Below are positions 37,954 to 52,900 of a stretch of DNA of 64,000 nt, piece by piece (within the stretch, counting starts at the first letter, position 1; every line of letters starts with the position of its first letter). Location of the stretch: NCBI GenBank assembly GCA_034687125.1, contig JAQGBZ010000035.1, positions 1 to 64,000 of the forward strand, read 5' to 3'. This DNA is from Neelides folsomi (taxonomy: Eukaryota > Arthropoda > Collembola > Neelipleona > Neelidae). Both the position numbers and the translations under genes were made by a program. The notes beneath the pieces were generated by a model that saw only the letters and a program-made list of their open reading frames with translations, was not told the DNA's origin and ran no database searches.

Positions 37954-40900
37954 TTAATTCATGGAAGGTGAGGGAGAATTGAAATCCACGAGGATCGGTG
38001 GATCCGAAAGAAGTGAATTGAGGTCTTCTTCTTCTTCAGAAGCTGGCACGGCCACTTCACTCCCTGGAATAGCCACCCTCGCATATTCATCCGTGTCAAT
38101 TGACTTACAAAAGTGAATTGCATATTTTAATTTGTCCCGCAAAACGTACTGAAATAATTACAAAAAAGTTAACATACATCTTCAATTCATTTGTGACCAA
38201 AAGTAAATTATCAATTTAAACATTTTGAGATCTTGGTCAATATTTCCTCACCTTGCAAGAATACCGAGGCATTTTTAATAAAAAGAAACAAGTGTAGGAT
38301 TCAGGAAGAAAATGATCTGGTGGATTGTATTTGTCCATAATTTGAATGACAAAATCTCGACCGCGGAAGTCGGCAATAGTTCTTGGGAGCCGAGTTCTTC
38401 CCCATACAAAGCGAAGGAAGAGGGATCTTTCTTGGTTCGTGAATTCTTCCATCGTTTCCCAAAACCAGGCTATTAAAGATGCAGTGGGTTCAATTCCCTT
38501 GTAAGTAGCAACTGATTTGAGAAGGACTAGTGGGATGTCCGGAGATCCACAAACCATAGTTTCAAGTTCTGCTCCAGTGAATAAAGAAAGAAGGGGGACA
38601 GGAACGACACGAGCCATCCCCTCTCGAACAGCTCCAACTACTTCTAGGAATTCCCCCAATCTAAACATCCAAGGAAAATAGTTGATCAAAAAGTTAATAA
38701 ACGAACCTTAGTTGCACCATTATGTAAAATGTAAATTAATATTATTTTACCGAAAATTGAGACCCAGTTTAAAATATTCCAATCGATTCTCGAACGTGAT
38801 TCTTTTATGATGGTTGGAGAGGAAAACTTCTTGTCCAGCAGCTGACATGATTGAAAACGGCATGTCGAGATACTGAAGGGTCTTCTCGTCGCCCTCGAAG
38901 TCTCTAATGTAGATTAAACCTAAAATGATCAAAATCGACATAAGAAATAAATAAACAGAAGTAAAATTAAAGTTTTTCAATTCTTCACTTGTTAAATAAT
39001 CTCTATCCACTTCAGCAAGATCGGCAGGAGTGAGTGGAATGCCAGCTAATTCTTTCCATACTGGTTCAGCCAAACTAAGACTTAATGGACTTCCCGTTCT
39101 GATCGCTATCCCCATTAGCATTCCTATACCAATTACAAAAAAATAATTAGTCTTTGTTGACTAGTAACTCTTAAATATTTCAAATAAACATAATTATCTT
39201 TATACAAAATTATTTAGATTAGCAATAAATTAATTCTTAATTCATACCTAAGAACCTAAACATCTTGAAATGAATTGGTGACTTTGCCGATGGATTGAGA
39301 AGAAAACAATCTCGACTCGTTCCAGCTTCATCTCTTCCATTTGGAGTTGGAATGAGTAAGGGAAGCGATCCGTTCATTAATTCGTCGCACATTTCCGCAA
39401 TGCTCTCGCTATATCCTCCACCACAGTCATCGACACTCTCACCTTCAAATTAAAATTAAATTAACAATTGAATAAATACATCAATCCATAAACTTATATG
39501 CAATTTACAAGAATATTCAAAAAATAATTCCAATCAGCGTACCAACAAATTTGACTTTCCACACTCTGTGGGGGAGAAAAAGAGAATCTTGTGTTAAGAG
39601 ATGCATTTTTCCAACCATTTGACCAAATACGCTTTTGATCCCATCGGGCCCAGCCAAACCTCCTTTGTTTCCCCTTGATCGTTTCACTTGAATCCGATTG
39701 AGTTCAATAACAGGACCATGTTGCTTTTCTCGAACCATCGTCCCATGAACGACCTTTTTAAATAAAATAATTTTAAATTTTTTAATGCGTTCTAAAAATC
39801 TTAAATTATCGTTGTTAGAAAAACTTACTTTTCTAAATGCTGTTTCTTTGGCCGAAGATACCAGGAGACCCCTTAGCTTATTTGTATCAAAAGAAACAAG
39901 ACCATCAGAAGCTTCTTCATGGCCAAGGAGGAACATGGGAACGTGAGGGCAAAATATGTCAGAGAAATGATGAAGAAGAACCAAACGATTTCTCAGCACT
40001 CGAACTTCAGTATCTTTGAACAAGTCATATTCCAGAGGGACGACTGAAGGAAGTCGCGTAGCAGTTGTCGGTTTGCTTGTTGACCATGCAAGTGTATGAG
40101 CCGATCCACATGTTACTTTGTTGATTTTCTTCCCTTGAAGAGCAGCAACGAATCGTGGACGTTGGATCGCATTCGTTGTTCCATCACCTAATTGGCCCTC
40201 GTCGTTGTCGCCCCATGTGTAAACTTCCCCAGCATCCGTGCACGCAACACAATGGAGCGAGCCAGTCGCGATCCAAACCACTTTCTTCCCTTGAAGGGCA
40301 CTTACTTTTTTAGGCCTACGAACATGATCGTCTGACCCATGACCAAGACGATGATAATCTCCTTTCCCCCAAGTGTAAACCGTTCCTGTTCGAGTGAGAG
40401 CGACGGAAAATTGTGATCCGCATTCGACCTTCAAAACTCCTTGACCCTGAAGGGAGTCGATTTTCAATGGAACCTTAATAAATAAATATATAATGTCAGA
40501 AAATCAAAATATGTATATTATTCCTGTATATTATATCTTATTAAATCATAAATATTGTACATATTCTTTAATAGATTCGTAATACAAATGAAAATGTATT
40601 ACTTCTAACTTTATATTTAATGTTATAATATTTAAATTGAGAATCACTTTGCAACCATCAGATCCTCCTCGACCTAGTTTGCCATAATCTCCGTCCCCCC
40701 ATGACCAAATGGCATCATCGTCGGTGATACAGAGAGTTTGAGCATCTCCGCTTCCGCAAGCGACATCCACGACTTTATGACCTTTCAGTGCTTCAACCTT
40801 AATTATATTTATAAACACATTTCTTAATGAAAAAACTCTAAAAATATTTGCAATAATACATACAATATGAAATGGAAAAGATAAACAAACATACAAGTTT

Positions 40901-43900
40901 TGGACGAAGTTGATCTTCACCATCCCCATGTCCAAGCCGACCGTATCTTCCCTTTCCCCAAATGTAAAGTTCACCCCTAGCAGTAATTGCAGCTGAATGA
41001 GCTCCACCGCAGGCAACGTCCACAATTTCTTTCCCCCGAAGACTCTCAATTACTCGTGGTCGATCACAATTGCTAGCGTTAATTAAAATCATATTACATT
41101 AAAGATGAACCAGTTTTTATCAAAAATACTAATAAATAAAATTAATATCAGTATCTGAATTAATACCTTTTGTTTCCGTGCCCTAATTTTCCGTCATCGC
41201 CCTCACCCCAAGAATAAACATCGCCATCAGCTGCAAGGGCCAGACAATGTTTCCCCCCTGAGTTGATTGCCACTTTTCGAATAAAAACATGTTGAATTGA
41301 CTCAAGGAGAGTTGGAGCAGCCACTGACTCAATTCCTCCAATGCCAAGACGGCCACCTGCTCCATACCCTGGGAATTCCATGGTACATTTTAAATGTATT
41401 ATTAGTTTAAATATTTAGTTTAAATAAATTGGGAGTAATTAAGTATTCTTCAATACAAACCTGTTGCATATACTTTTCCATCGGCCGTTAGTACAAAAAG
41501 AGTTTGTTCTCCTCCAACAATTTGAACGGGTCTTAGGGCAGAAAGGGCAGCACATGGAGTTGGAACTTTTACTTTGGCCCCTTCAACTCCTCCAAGTTGA
41601 CCTCGATGATTATGACCCCATCCGTAAATTGTGCCAGAGCCACCCCAAGATAGCGTCCAGTCGTTTGGGCGGCGATTCAACCATTGTAATAATTGCTCAT
41701 CCTCTTCTTGTTTGAAGAACTCGACAGACTCTTGAACACTTTCAGACTCTTCATCTTCACCAACCATTTCACGAATCTTTTTTGCTACCTAAATATAAAC
41801 ATTAATAATAAGGTTAAAAACTAAACTTAATTTTCACCTCAATTGCATATGGTGTTTATTGAAAAATATTAGGGAATTCTAATATGAGGAAAATAATTAA
41901 CTAACGTCATTTTTAAATGCAGCTGGCAGTGGAGTTCTGTTGAGCAGACATGATGTCACACGTGCAGCCAAGGTGTATTTTCTAAACCATGACCACCGGT
42001 AGCTTTCCATTATTGTTTCATTACTATCGATATTCAAGTCGCAAGCCAAAGCTGCAAGAACCTATACAAAAGTAAAGTAAAGTAAATTTAAAACAAAAGT
42101 ATTTGTTTAAAATTTTTCCTGCAACATGGGTGCACCATATGAATCTTTTGGAGATGTGCAAAAATCTCGTTTGGTATTTCCATAAACACAGTGTCTCACT
42201 TAAATTGCGACAAATCCATGAGATTAGTAATATTATCATCAATATTCCATAAATTATACATATTTTAGATTACTTTAAAAAAAGGAGAAAACATTAAATG
42301 TTTTCCAGCTCGGACAATCGGTTCTTCATAATCGTATTGCTTGAGAAGAAGGTCCGGAAGGCCAGGGAGTCCTCGTGATGAAGGAACAAGAGGGAGAGGA
42401 GAGGATAATGCAGAAGCCCGAAGAAGTTTTCTCAACCTCTGAAGACACCACATTCGTTGATGAGCCGTGAGTGAGGAAAGTTGAGCACAAGCGGCGAGAG
42501 CAGCCTTCAATCTTCCCATCCTCTCATTATCCCTCACTTCCAACTCTTGGTTCAAAAGACATGTGACGACGGCCATCGACGGCCGGGACAAAATACTCCG
42601 ATCAGTTAGGAGCTCATGTGGGCCAAAGTTAGGCATTAGTGGATATACTGTGAAGCGCCAACCCCAACCATTGACAGAACTGTCACTCGAAAACTTCCAC
42701 ACAAGTTCGTCTCCTATAAAAACCATATAAGCATTTGGATTTAGAGAAATATCATTTAAACCATCATTTTTTAAATATAAAAATCACCTGTTATTCTAAC
42801 ATCTGGATTCCAATCTGCAGTATCTCTTCCGGACCTTACAGCGACAACCCTTCCAGTTCCATCAATGATGGTCAAAGGATCATGCCTTCTTTCAGTTGAA
42901 CACTGCGTGTCAAATTCGACACGCAATGCTTCTGCCCCTGGGATTTTAACTCGACCAGAGAGAAATGAATTGTCGTTGTAAGGATGAGAACTTTCTTGAA
43001 TGACTGGAGCTGGAAGGGATCGAACGCTATCGAGATCGGCAGCAACGTCTTCTAACTCTGTCACACAAAGTTCAAGTAACATCTCACTAACTCCTGGTTC
43101 AACTTCGCTCAATGCTGTAAAACAAAACATAATTTTATAACGTGTTTTTAAAATCAAATTTTACACGTTTTATAACTAACATTAAGTAAAATACTAGATA
43201 ATAAATCTATTATATGATATGATAGATTTATTTATATAATAATGTATATTTATAATAACATATATAAATTATTACAAAGAAGCATGGATGAAACAGCTTC
43301 CATTGCATTTGGCCCTGCTCGACCTGCCACTCCTAGTTTTAAAAGGTCAACGAGCACGCAAGCATCATCTTGGGAAAAAAGACGTGCAAAATCATCCGTT
43401 TTCTCAATTTGTCTTTCTTCCTCAAATTGAATGTCGCTGGTCATCTCTGCCGCAATGACACTTATTCCTGAAGCTGAAAGATGAGAAGCCCTCGAAGAAA
43501 AACTATCACTTCTTGAAACATCGCCGTCTTTGCTGTAACTCATGTTTTGCCATTCGAGTTCCGGGGTGAGTCGCTCTCTTTCCTAATATTTAAACGATAT
43601 GTTATGATGTAATTTCTTTGAAATATTTTTCATCATAATTTATTTTATTTTTCAAAGATCAAACATTAATTTGATAAATCTCAGTACTTACACTAGCACC
43701 AAAATCAATTGCGTTTTCTATTTGAGGAGGTTGAGAAAGCTCTTCTTTAATATTGTTTAGTGAAGCATCAATGGACATGATGAGACTTGTCATTGAAGGT
43801 GAACTTCCAAATGACTCAAATTGACTAGAATAATCACGGAAATTTTTGAGCAACCCAGGTTTTCCTAAGATAAATAATCAAAATCATTTTAATTGTATTT

Positions 43901-46900
43901 AGTTAAAGACACTTTTTGATCATTAAATTGCAAATTACATAATAAAACCAATAAATTTACTAGGATTGTATATACATTATAAATAAATATATACAAAATA
44001 TAAAATTATGAATATCAAAACAAATACAGATCATTTTGTGCCGTTGAAAAATTACCTCTATTGTTTGGAAATTGCGAAGGGGAAAGTGGAGATGCAAGAG
44101 CAGCCACAAGAGCCTCTCGAGCATTAAGAATTTGAAGAGAGTTGAGGATATGTTGTAAGGCAGCCTGCTGTCCAGAAATCGACTCCATCGACAATATGAT
44201 CTTTGACAAAGATGGGCGGCTTTGGGCCACGCGATTGGGTTTTCCCTTTTCTATAGAGTGAGATTCTCTCTGCGGGCCGTCAGGAATAGTAGGAGTATCA
44301 GCGCCAGAGGAAGGAATAGGAAGGTCACCATCAGCTCCACATTCTTCCTCAACAACTTCTTCAGTTTGGCCAAGAGTGTAGAGACCAAGTGGGTCGACGG
44401 GGACTGGGAAAAGAACCGCTTCTCGGTTCCTCATAGGAGTAGTGTCTGGACCGGTCCAAGCAACAGAATGCGATGATCCGCAAGCTACTCGAACCACTTT
44501 CGCTCCTTCTAGACCTTGAACAAGAGTTGACTTCCGGTTCACAACAGTCGTTCCATTCCCTTGTTGTCCATGATCATTGTCGCCCCATGCGTAGACCTAA
44601 TAAATAACATAACATATGTATTTACATATTGCACAGGTAAGAATAAATACAATATAAGCATTTATGTTTAGGTATAAGAATTATAAAATAAAAAAACATT
44701 ACATAATCATATAAAATACTAATATTATACTAATTAATATTTATATTTGAAAATAATTAGAATATCATTATTTTTCTAATTACAATAAACAATGAAATTG
44801 TATTGTTAGAATTTGATGACTTACTTGACCGGTGTCTGTGACTGCAAGACAGTGAAGAGCTCCTACAGCCACGTGAATTACTTTTTTCCCTCTGAGTCCT
44901 TCCACAAGAGTTGGTTTTCGAACATGCTGATCAGAATTGTGGCCAAGACGGAAATAATCCCCCTTACCCCAAGTCCAAACTCCACCAGCTTTAGTTAAAC
45001 ACAAGGAGAATTGAGCTCCGCACTCAACCTGAATGACCCCAAGACCTGACAAACGTTCAACTTTCTGTGGAACGTTGCATCCTTCACTTCCCCCACGCCC
45101 GAGCTTTCCAAAATCCCCATCTCCCCAAGAATAAACTGAACCATCTTCAGTGAGGGCGAGGGTTTGGGCATCTCGACTTCCACACGCCACTTGAACAACT
45201 CGCTCTCCTACCAATAACCCCTTAACCTAAAATAAAATATTTATGTAGAATTAATTACTAATTATATAACTATTGTACAAATACATACTTTTATGTTAAA
45301 TGTACTAATATACCATACTTATTACCATTTAACTATTAGTATATATTATCTCTTTAAAAAATTCTCATTATCTCACCATTTTAGGTCGAAGCTGTGTCGT
45401 GTTGTCGCCATGTCCGAGCCTTCCATACTCTCCAAGTCCCCAAGTGAAAAGTTCACCAGCCGATGAAATAGCTGCTGAGTGGGAACTTCCACATGCAATG
45501 TCTCTTATTCGCTTTGGTTTGAGAGCTTCAATCAGCTTGGGTTTTTCATAAGATAGGCGAGTTCCATGGCCAAGTTTCCCATCTTCACCTTCGCCCCAAG
45601 AGAAAACCTTCCCGTCAACAGTGAGCGCAAGGGCGTGTTTTCCTCCAGAATGCACCACTACTTTCTTGACAACGTAAGGTGCAAGAGCAACGAGTTGCTG
45701 CGGAAGCCCAACGTTATTTGAATGTCCAAGTCCCAATCTCCCGCCGGCTCCTTCCCCACAACCGTACACTCGTCCTTCAGCAGAAACCACGAAGAGACTT
45801 TTGCTCCCACCAGAAATCCCAACGGGCTTCAATGCAGAGAGACTCTCTGACAAAACCGGGCCCTTCACCTTTGACCCCTTCATACCCCCAAGTTGGTCCT
45901 TGTCATTGAGTCCCCAAACAAAGACTTTAGGGTAGCCTCCGTCTAGTCGCCTTCCTTCGGAGAGAACGGAAGAACTTCCTATACTGTTCCGTTTGTTGGT
46001 CACGACCTCCTCGTCTCCAGCTTCCTCCCCGTCAGAGGCCAGGAAGGAAAAGGAAGCTACAAATTCATCAGCTTCAGATCTCACTCTTCCGAGGATTGAA
46101 ATCCCATGTATTCGGCAATCAATCCCACCATTCCGACATTGGAAAATGTTAATTTCCACAAATTTGTAATATTCTTTTACATCTTGAAGAAGGTTCACGA
46201 CGCTCGCATTGCTGCTGATATTCACAAAAGCTAAGTCTTTCATGTTACTCGAAGAATTTCCTACACACACCGAGACTTTACTTGGCATGTACGAGCCGTC
46301 CGCTGCGCTGACGGTCATTTTCAATTGTTGAACAAGAACGTTGGATTGGATTTCAAGTAAGATCCAATGCTTCCCTTGTGTTCCACAAGACTGCCAATAA
46401 CTTCCACTTTTCCCATCTGTGAGACGAGAAGCTGTGGACTCAAGCGATGAAACTGTCACTTTCCTCACACAACGTCCCCATTCATCTAAAAGGGCTCCAG
46501 GGCCCAAAGACCCCCGTCCTTCCCTACTGCTCTCCCGATGACGACCGGCCTTCCCTGCGAAAATCAGAGCAACGCCAGGTTCGTTGACCCGGAGAAATGT
46601 ATGTGGATGAGTTCGCTTGGCATAGAAGCACATTTGACAAAAATCAAATGCGTAGCATACTTTGCATTTGAATCTTGGACCGGTGATTGGAGATGCCCCG
46701 CAACCGTCGCAAACAACTCCAGGATGCACAGATGGTGCGAGGGACAAATCTCCAATCGGCCCATGTTCACCAGGTCGAGTTGGAAAGTCGACAATTGCTT
46801 CTTGTCCTGTGATGCTCACTATGAGTCCAACATCCCCAGAGGGAATTTCAGCGTTCCATCGGCGTTTAGGATTAAGAGAAGAAGCTTTGGGCTGAAGCCT

Positions 46901-49900
46901 CACTTTGTCTCCGACTCGAAGAGTTCCATCTCCTGGTCCTTCCATATGGGGAGGAACTGGTTGAGGAACCGGAAGCGGGAAACCAACAACTTCCAAATTT
47001 TGATATCGAGCCCAAGCTTTTCCGCCCAACTGTTGCCATTTGACTTCCACATTGGGGTCATCAATGCCTTCGCGTTCTAACTTTACAACTTTCCCAATGT
47101 CGCCTTCTGCAACTTCGTCAAATCCCTCGCAGCATCTTACAGTCATTCCAATTGCGATTGTGGCTTGGACATAAACTGAATATTCCTCAGATGAGGGGAA
47201 ATCTCCAAGGACTTTAAACGTTTCGACTGGAACGCAGCAGTCGTGACCTGAAGCATCAATATCCTCAAACTCCTCTTCAGAAGTGGAAGCAGAGACAGAA
47301 AGGTCAAGTGACGACCCGGTCACAGTGTCAGGCGAATTGAGATCATGATGTTCAAGAAGCCAAGCAACCATTGTTTCTGGACTTGGAGTATTGTGATCCG
47401 TAGCGAGAATTTTCACTCCGCTTTCCACACTTCTCCTAGAAAATCCCATCTCCATGAGCTGCTGAACCAAAGGAGTCGGAGGAGGTTTCCTTCGACGATT
47501 CGATTTGCTGCTCAGTGCCATCGATCCTTCGCTCGGCGGACTTTTCATCGCTGGCACCTCGTGGAGACGAAGGTCCATTTCCTCCTCATGGAGACTTTCA
47601 GCGGAGGTTGCTCGATAAGCAGCTGCCAAATGTTGGCTCACCGTCACGGCCGCTTCTTCAATTTCCCTTCGTTGGAAAATGGCTTTAAGTGGGGAAGGTT
47701 GTGTGGCTCGAGTGAGGAGCTTTTCAACGAGGAGCGGAACTCTTTCAGACTCTTCAATTTCTTCTTCAGTTCCAGATGAATCTGGAACTATTTGGTCTGT
47801 GTTGAGCTGCGGAATTCCCTGTCCGAGAACTTTGAGAAGAAGAGATTGTTCCGTATTGAGAACACGTGATGCTCTGAGGATTAAAAGATGTTCTTGCTGA
47901 CGTCGAAGCCAACCAATGTCAACAAAGTTTGAGTAATTAGACAAACTTGTGGCTCCCCGACGACTTTTGTCTAAGGATGAAAAGGAGAGAAGGTTAGAAA
48001 AAAGCTTCGTTGTATCATCTGTTTTTGGAAGATGGCGAAGAGCAAAAGGTTCCTCTCGAATCCGAGTTAAAGACGTTAAGGGGATACGGGAAAGAACACC
48101 TAACTCATCTTGGACCCAAGCTTTTCCTGTCCCACTTAATCTCGAAAGTACTCCAAATTGTTTCACTTTCCCATCATCATCTTTGTCTATAAATAAGATG
48201 ATTGATTCATTATAAATTCACCGTAAGATAAAATATCTTTTTTCCAGTTAAAATCTAAATACAAAATGTTAAAATGTAACAAATGAAATATCAAAATTTT
48301 GATTGTAAATTACCAAAAGAATCTGAAAATGACATAACTCCACCAATTCTGATACGATCATCAAATCCCCCAATAATAGCCAAAGTAGCTGCAATGAAAA
48401 TACTTTTTCCATTCGACTCACCATTTTCATCATTTTCAAAAATCTGAAAAGTTGAATATTGAAATGAAAAGATTGTGATTTAACTCTTTTTAATTAACAT
48501 TAGAATTGCATCTTGTTCATTTATTCTATTAGTAAAATTAAAATGGATATTTGTAAAAGACTATTACATTAATAGGAGTTGTAGAAAATGGACTCATATT
48601 TTCATTGATGAAAGAATTGATGAGTAAATTCCATTCTTTGAGGGAATGGAGAGATCTCAAAACTGCAATTGCTTCTTCTACGATTGTTGAAGAATGCGGG
48701 GCCGTCAAAGGCACACTTAATTTTACCAAATCCAATTTCTTCAAATAAACTACAGTCACAAAATATATATTTGTAAAATTTCTGATTATGTTTTTTTTAT
48801 TTTTGATCTAAAAATATTTAATTTGGATATTATCTTAACCGTCATTCTCAATTGAGAAATCTTTGATGATCATCAGAACTCTTTTTCCAATTATATTTCC
48901 AATCCTTTCAATTAGGCGTCGCCTTTCCTCAGTTGTGAGAGACGATGATGGAAGAACTGCTGTGAGAACTCGGAGCACCAGCACCTTGATTTTTATGATA
49001 TTTGTATAATTAAAATATTAATTTGTTTAGAATTTATTATTCGAAACTTGAAAAATGATCACAAACTTGTTTAGAAACGTCGCGTTGACCTTCAGCTTCA
49101 ACCAGACGAAGATACATGTCAATCCAAGGAGAAGATGAAAGTTCTTGACATATCCGTCTAGAAGCTGTAATAGACCTGAGGAATCCAAGGGTGGCCCATT
49201 CCTCATGTTGTTCATTTGCCAAAAATTCTCTTTCACCGTCTTCTTTTCCATTACCACCCATCTAAATTAATATATAAATATTTAGAAATTTCATAATTTC
49301 ATAACTTATAATTATTACATTACAAATACTCAATATTGTTGAAGCATTAAATTGAGAATAATTGTTTAAAGTAACCTCAATGATTTCTCGAAAAAGAGAT
49401 GCAAATGATCGAACTGATGAAGATTCCATTATGTCAGAATGAAGTCCAACAGATAAAGCGAGGATGCGAAGAAGTTGAAGACAACTTTGTCTAATAAGAC
49501 TCGTTGGATGGCCAGCTCCACTCGTCGCTTCGTACAGTCCTAATAGAAGAATTTCAATTACTAAAATTCATGATTGTTTCAAACCACTCACCATTCTCGT
49601 CAACAGATTCTGAGTCGGAATCGGATTCAGGAGGTGCTGGAGGATCGGCGAGTTTCAAATCAAATCGACCTTCTTTCCCCATTCGATAAGAATTAGTGGA
49701 TCCATTTTCCCATTGAACACGAACCCACCCATCTTCTCCAAGCTCCGTCACAACTCGGCCTTCTCCAGGTGGATTTCCGTCCTATGGACATTTTAAGCAC
49801 TCTTAAGAAATTGAATGAAAGGTTAAATAATGTACTCTATATTTTAATGTTATCCTTTTTATGAACATATTACATGTGTAATATATTCACAATTTTTACG

Positions 49901-52900
49901 TTTATTTGAAACTTTATGTAAATAATTAAAAATAATTAAATATTTTCATTCAATTTTATAAATGTATTTAATATTTACCTGATCGGCCCATTTCCAATCA
50001 ACGCCTCTCACAACTGAAGTCCCAACCTTCATGAGATTCGCCATTTCAATTCCAGATAAGGCAGGAGGCAGGGGCTTTCGTTTATAAACCATTTCTTCAA
50101 AAACAACGTTGAGCGTCTGTCTTTTTCCTTTTTCTCCAGTAATGCTTTTGCCTTCTGGACCTAAATGTATTTTGATAAAATTGTTAAATATAATATAAAT
50201 ATATTGAAAATTTATAATGGACATATTAAAACCTATAAATTATAGGGGGCATAATCTGTTACATTTTTACACTTTTGTAATTTTAATAGGTAAAGGAAAA
50301 TATTGTATAGTAATACCTAATAGATATCAGTATTACCTATGCTATTTATCTAATTGTAAAACTGAAACATACCGACACATGTGAGAAGTGTTTGGAGTAG
50401 CGAAAGTATACCCGAAGAGATGAGAAATGACACTTCGCTTCCATGCACTTTGTCTGATAGGAGGAGGAGAAGACCAAGGATAAATCTTGCTGATGAAAGT
50501 GTCCCAAGGCCCATTCGATCCCGTTGATTCAAATTTTCTTTAATTCTCCCCACTCGGCTAAGCGTCCTAGAATTCAACGAGTGGAGTCGGCATTCAAGGC
50601 AAATCTTTCTCAAGTCGCACATTGCAACTTTCAAAATCTTTGCATGGGCCAGGAGGATGTGAGCTTTGAGATAAGGATTGCATTCTTCAATTCCCTCATC
50701 AATACGGCTAATTCCCCTGATAAACAGAATAAGTATACAATTATTATAATAATCATAAAATTCAAACGATATACAGAACGATATCTGAATTCACAAATAA
50801 AAACTTAAATGATCGCTTTTTAAACATACCGCTTTTCTAAATTTTTGTTAATTATTCCTTGCCATCCACTCATGAGGAGATATTTTGAAGAAGGGATGAG
50901 ATTTGGTGTATTAATGAGTTTGAGGAAAAGATTCAATCCATCCAATCGCATGGCTGCTCTCTCATTCTATTAATTAAATTAAGTAATTAAAAATGGTAAT
51001 GCTTCAAATTATGTGTTTAATTTTTTGATTTAGAATAAGATAATAAATATATCAATGAAACAAATGCTCTTCATTCTTATTGAAAATTATAAAGGTTTAG
51101 ATTTTCCTTACTTGATTGACTAGAGCATTTCTCATTGACTTCACATCAGGGAATTCTTCGTTCGAATTTGTTATAAATGCAATTATGTCCGCTATTCTAA
51201 ATTTAACATCAGTCATATCAGTTAAGTTATGAAACTGATGACACGGTTTATCCTTCTTAACATAGCTTTTCGTTTCATCAATCCCCTCTTTCCTCTTTTC
51301 ATCTGATGTGTCCGAGAGCCAACGCCTAGATTCGGTAGCGGATTTAACAAGTGAATTCTTCTCATCCAAAAATAAAGTTTCATCTTTTAAAATTTGTGAT
51401 CCGCTTGAGCTTTGACTGTCCAAATTCTAACAAAAGCAATAATTTTATTATCAATAATAAAAGTTAGATAAAAAGGCATTAAAATAAAATCTTTAATAAA
51501 TTAAGACTTACTTGAATATTCGAATTGACAATATCTTCAGGTCTTGAACTTCTATGGGTGGCATTTTTAGCTAATCGAATGTCTTTAAGGATTTTTCTCA
51601 TTGCAACTTTCCATCTTGTTTCAGAACATAGAAATTTTTGTTTTTCCAAGCCCTTCATTTCGGGGGATTCTGAAGAACGAATTTCTTGAAGTAAAAACCT
51701 AAATGTACATGAAACAATCACTCAAATGGTAAAACAATTTTCATGTTTTAAATTTCCCAATTACAAACTCCAAAGTATGAAGAAAAGCCAATATACCATT
51801 TGGGATAAAATCGTAAAAAATTACCTTGCTCTTTCAATAATTGGGGCAGCAACTTCCTTATAAGATTTACATTGCTCTTGTTTAACTTTCACTAAATTCC
51901 ACTTTGTTTGATTTACTTGCAGAAGAATCTCACTCACGATCCCGTCAAGTTTGGTATTTTCATTTCCTTCGATTTCTGAAAAATTAAAAAATTAACAATT
52001 TTAAAGAAATATGTATGTTACGTTTTGATTCTCAAATAGTTATGTTATTATTAATTATTATAATTTAATAAATAGTATTTGATAATGTATTGTAATTGAA
52101 TTGTGTTAAATTCAAACCTTTTTCTACTAGCAAATAAACGTGGGTGATAAGATTGAAACATTTGAAAAGAGCGGCTATGAGATAACGTCCCGCTTCTTCC
52201 ATTGGATGATCCTGAGAAAAATCTTCTTTGGTTAAAAAGTGATTCGCTTTTCCATGTCTTTCCAACATCCCGGCAAAAGTCTTTACTGAAGATTCCTGAA
52301 AAAAGGACAAAACACAACAATTTACTTTAAGATATCTGTATTATTGAAAATCATTAATAATATTAATAAGACCAGCAATAAAATATAAAATGATTAATAT
52401 TTTATAATAAAATCAAAATATTATGAAAAATAGTTAATTACGCTAAATTTGCCGATAATAAAATGACGAATGAAATTAACTCCTCTTTTCTCCAAATTAG
52501 CTTGTGACTCAATTCGAGAAATCCAATTAGGGGTTTCATTTTCATCCGAAGGGACATTTGAATCGTGAGTGGATGTGGATATTTGCGTTGATGATACTGG
52601 AAGCTCATCAATAGTTTCCTCATCATTGGGATTACTGGCATTAAATATTTTTTCTTCATCGCGGTTTTTAAATCGGTTCATTTTACTTGAAGGCTAATTT
52701 ACAAATTTAATAATTCATAGTAATTCAATTTAATAATTTATTAATAATGTATTTATTATCAATATCATTATTATTATTGTTAAAAATTGTTATCAATATC
52801 AATTAATAGGCAACAATAAACCAACCTCGAGACCCCCACGAAATAGATGATGCGTGAATAGAGAATTTACAGAAGAAATCTCGAAAGATTCTAATGGTAA

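Noticed and set aside
46538-47080. Plus-strand frame of 180 codons inside HERC2 exon 34
   Set aside because: It is a shadow of the minus-strand ZZ/CPH coding sequence, which matches HERC2 throughout.
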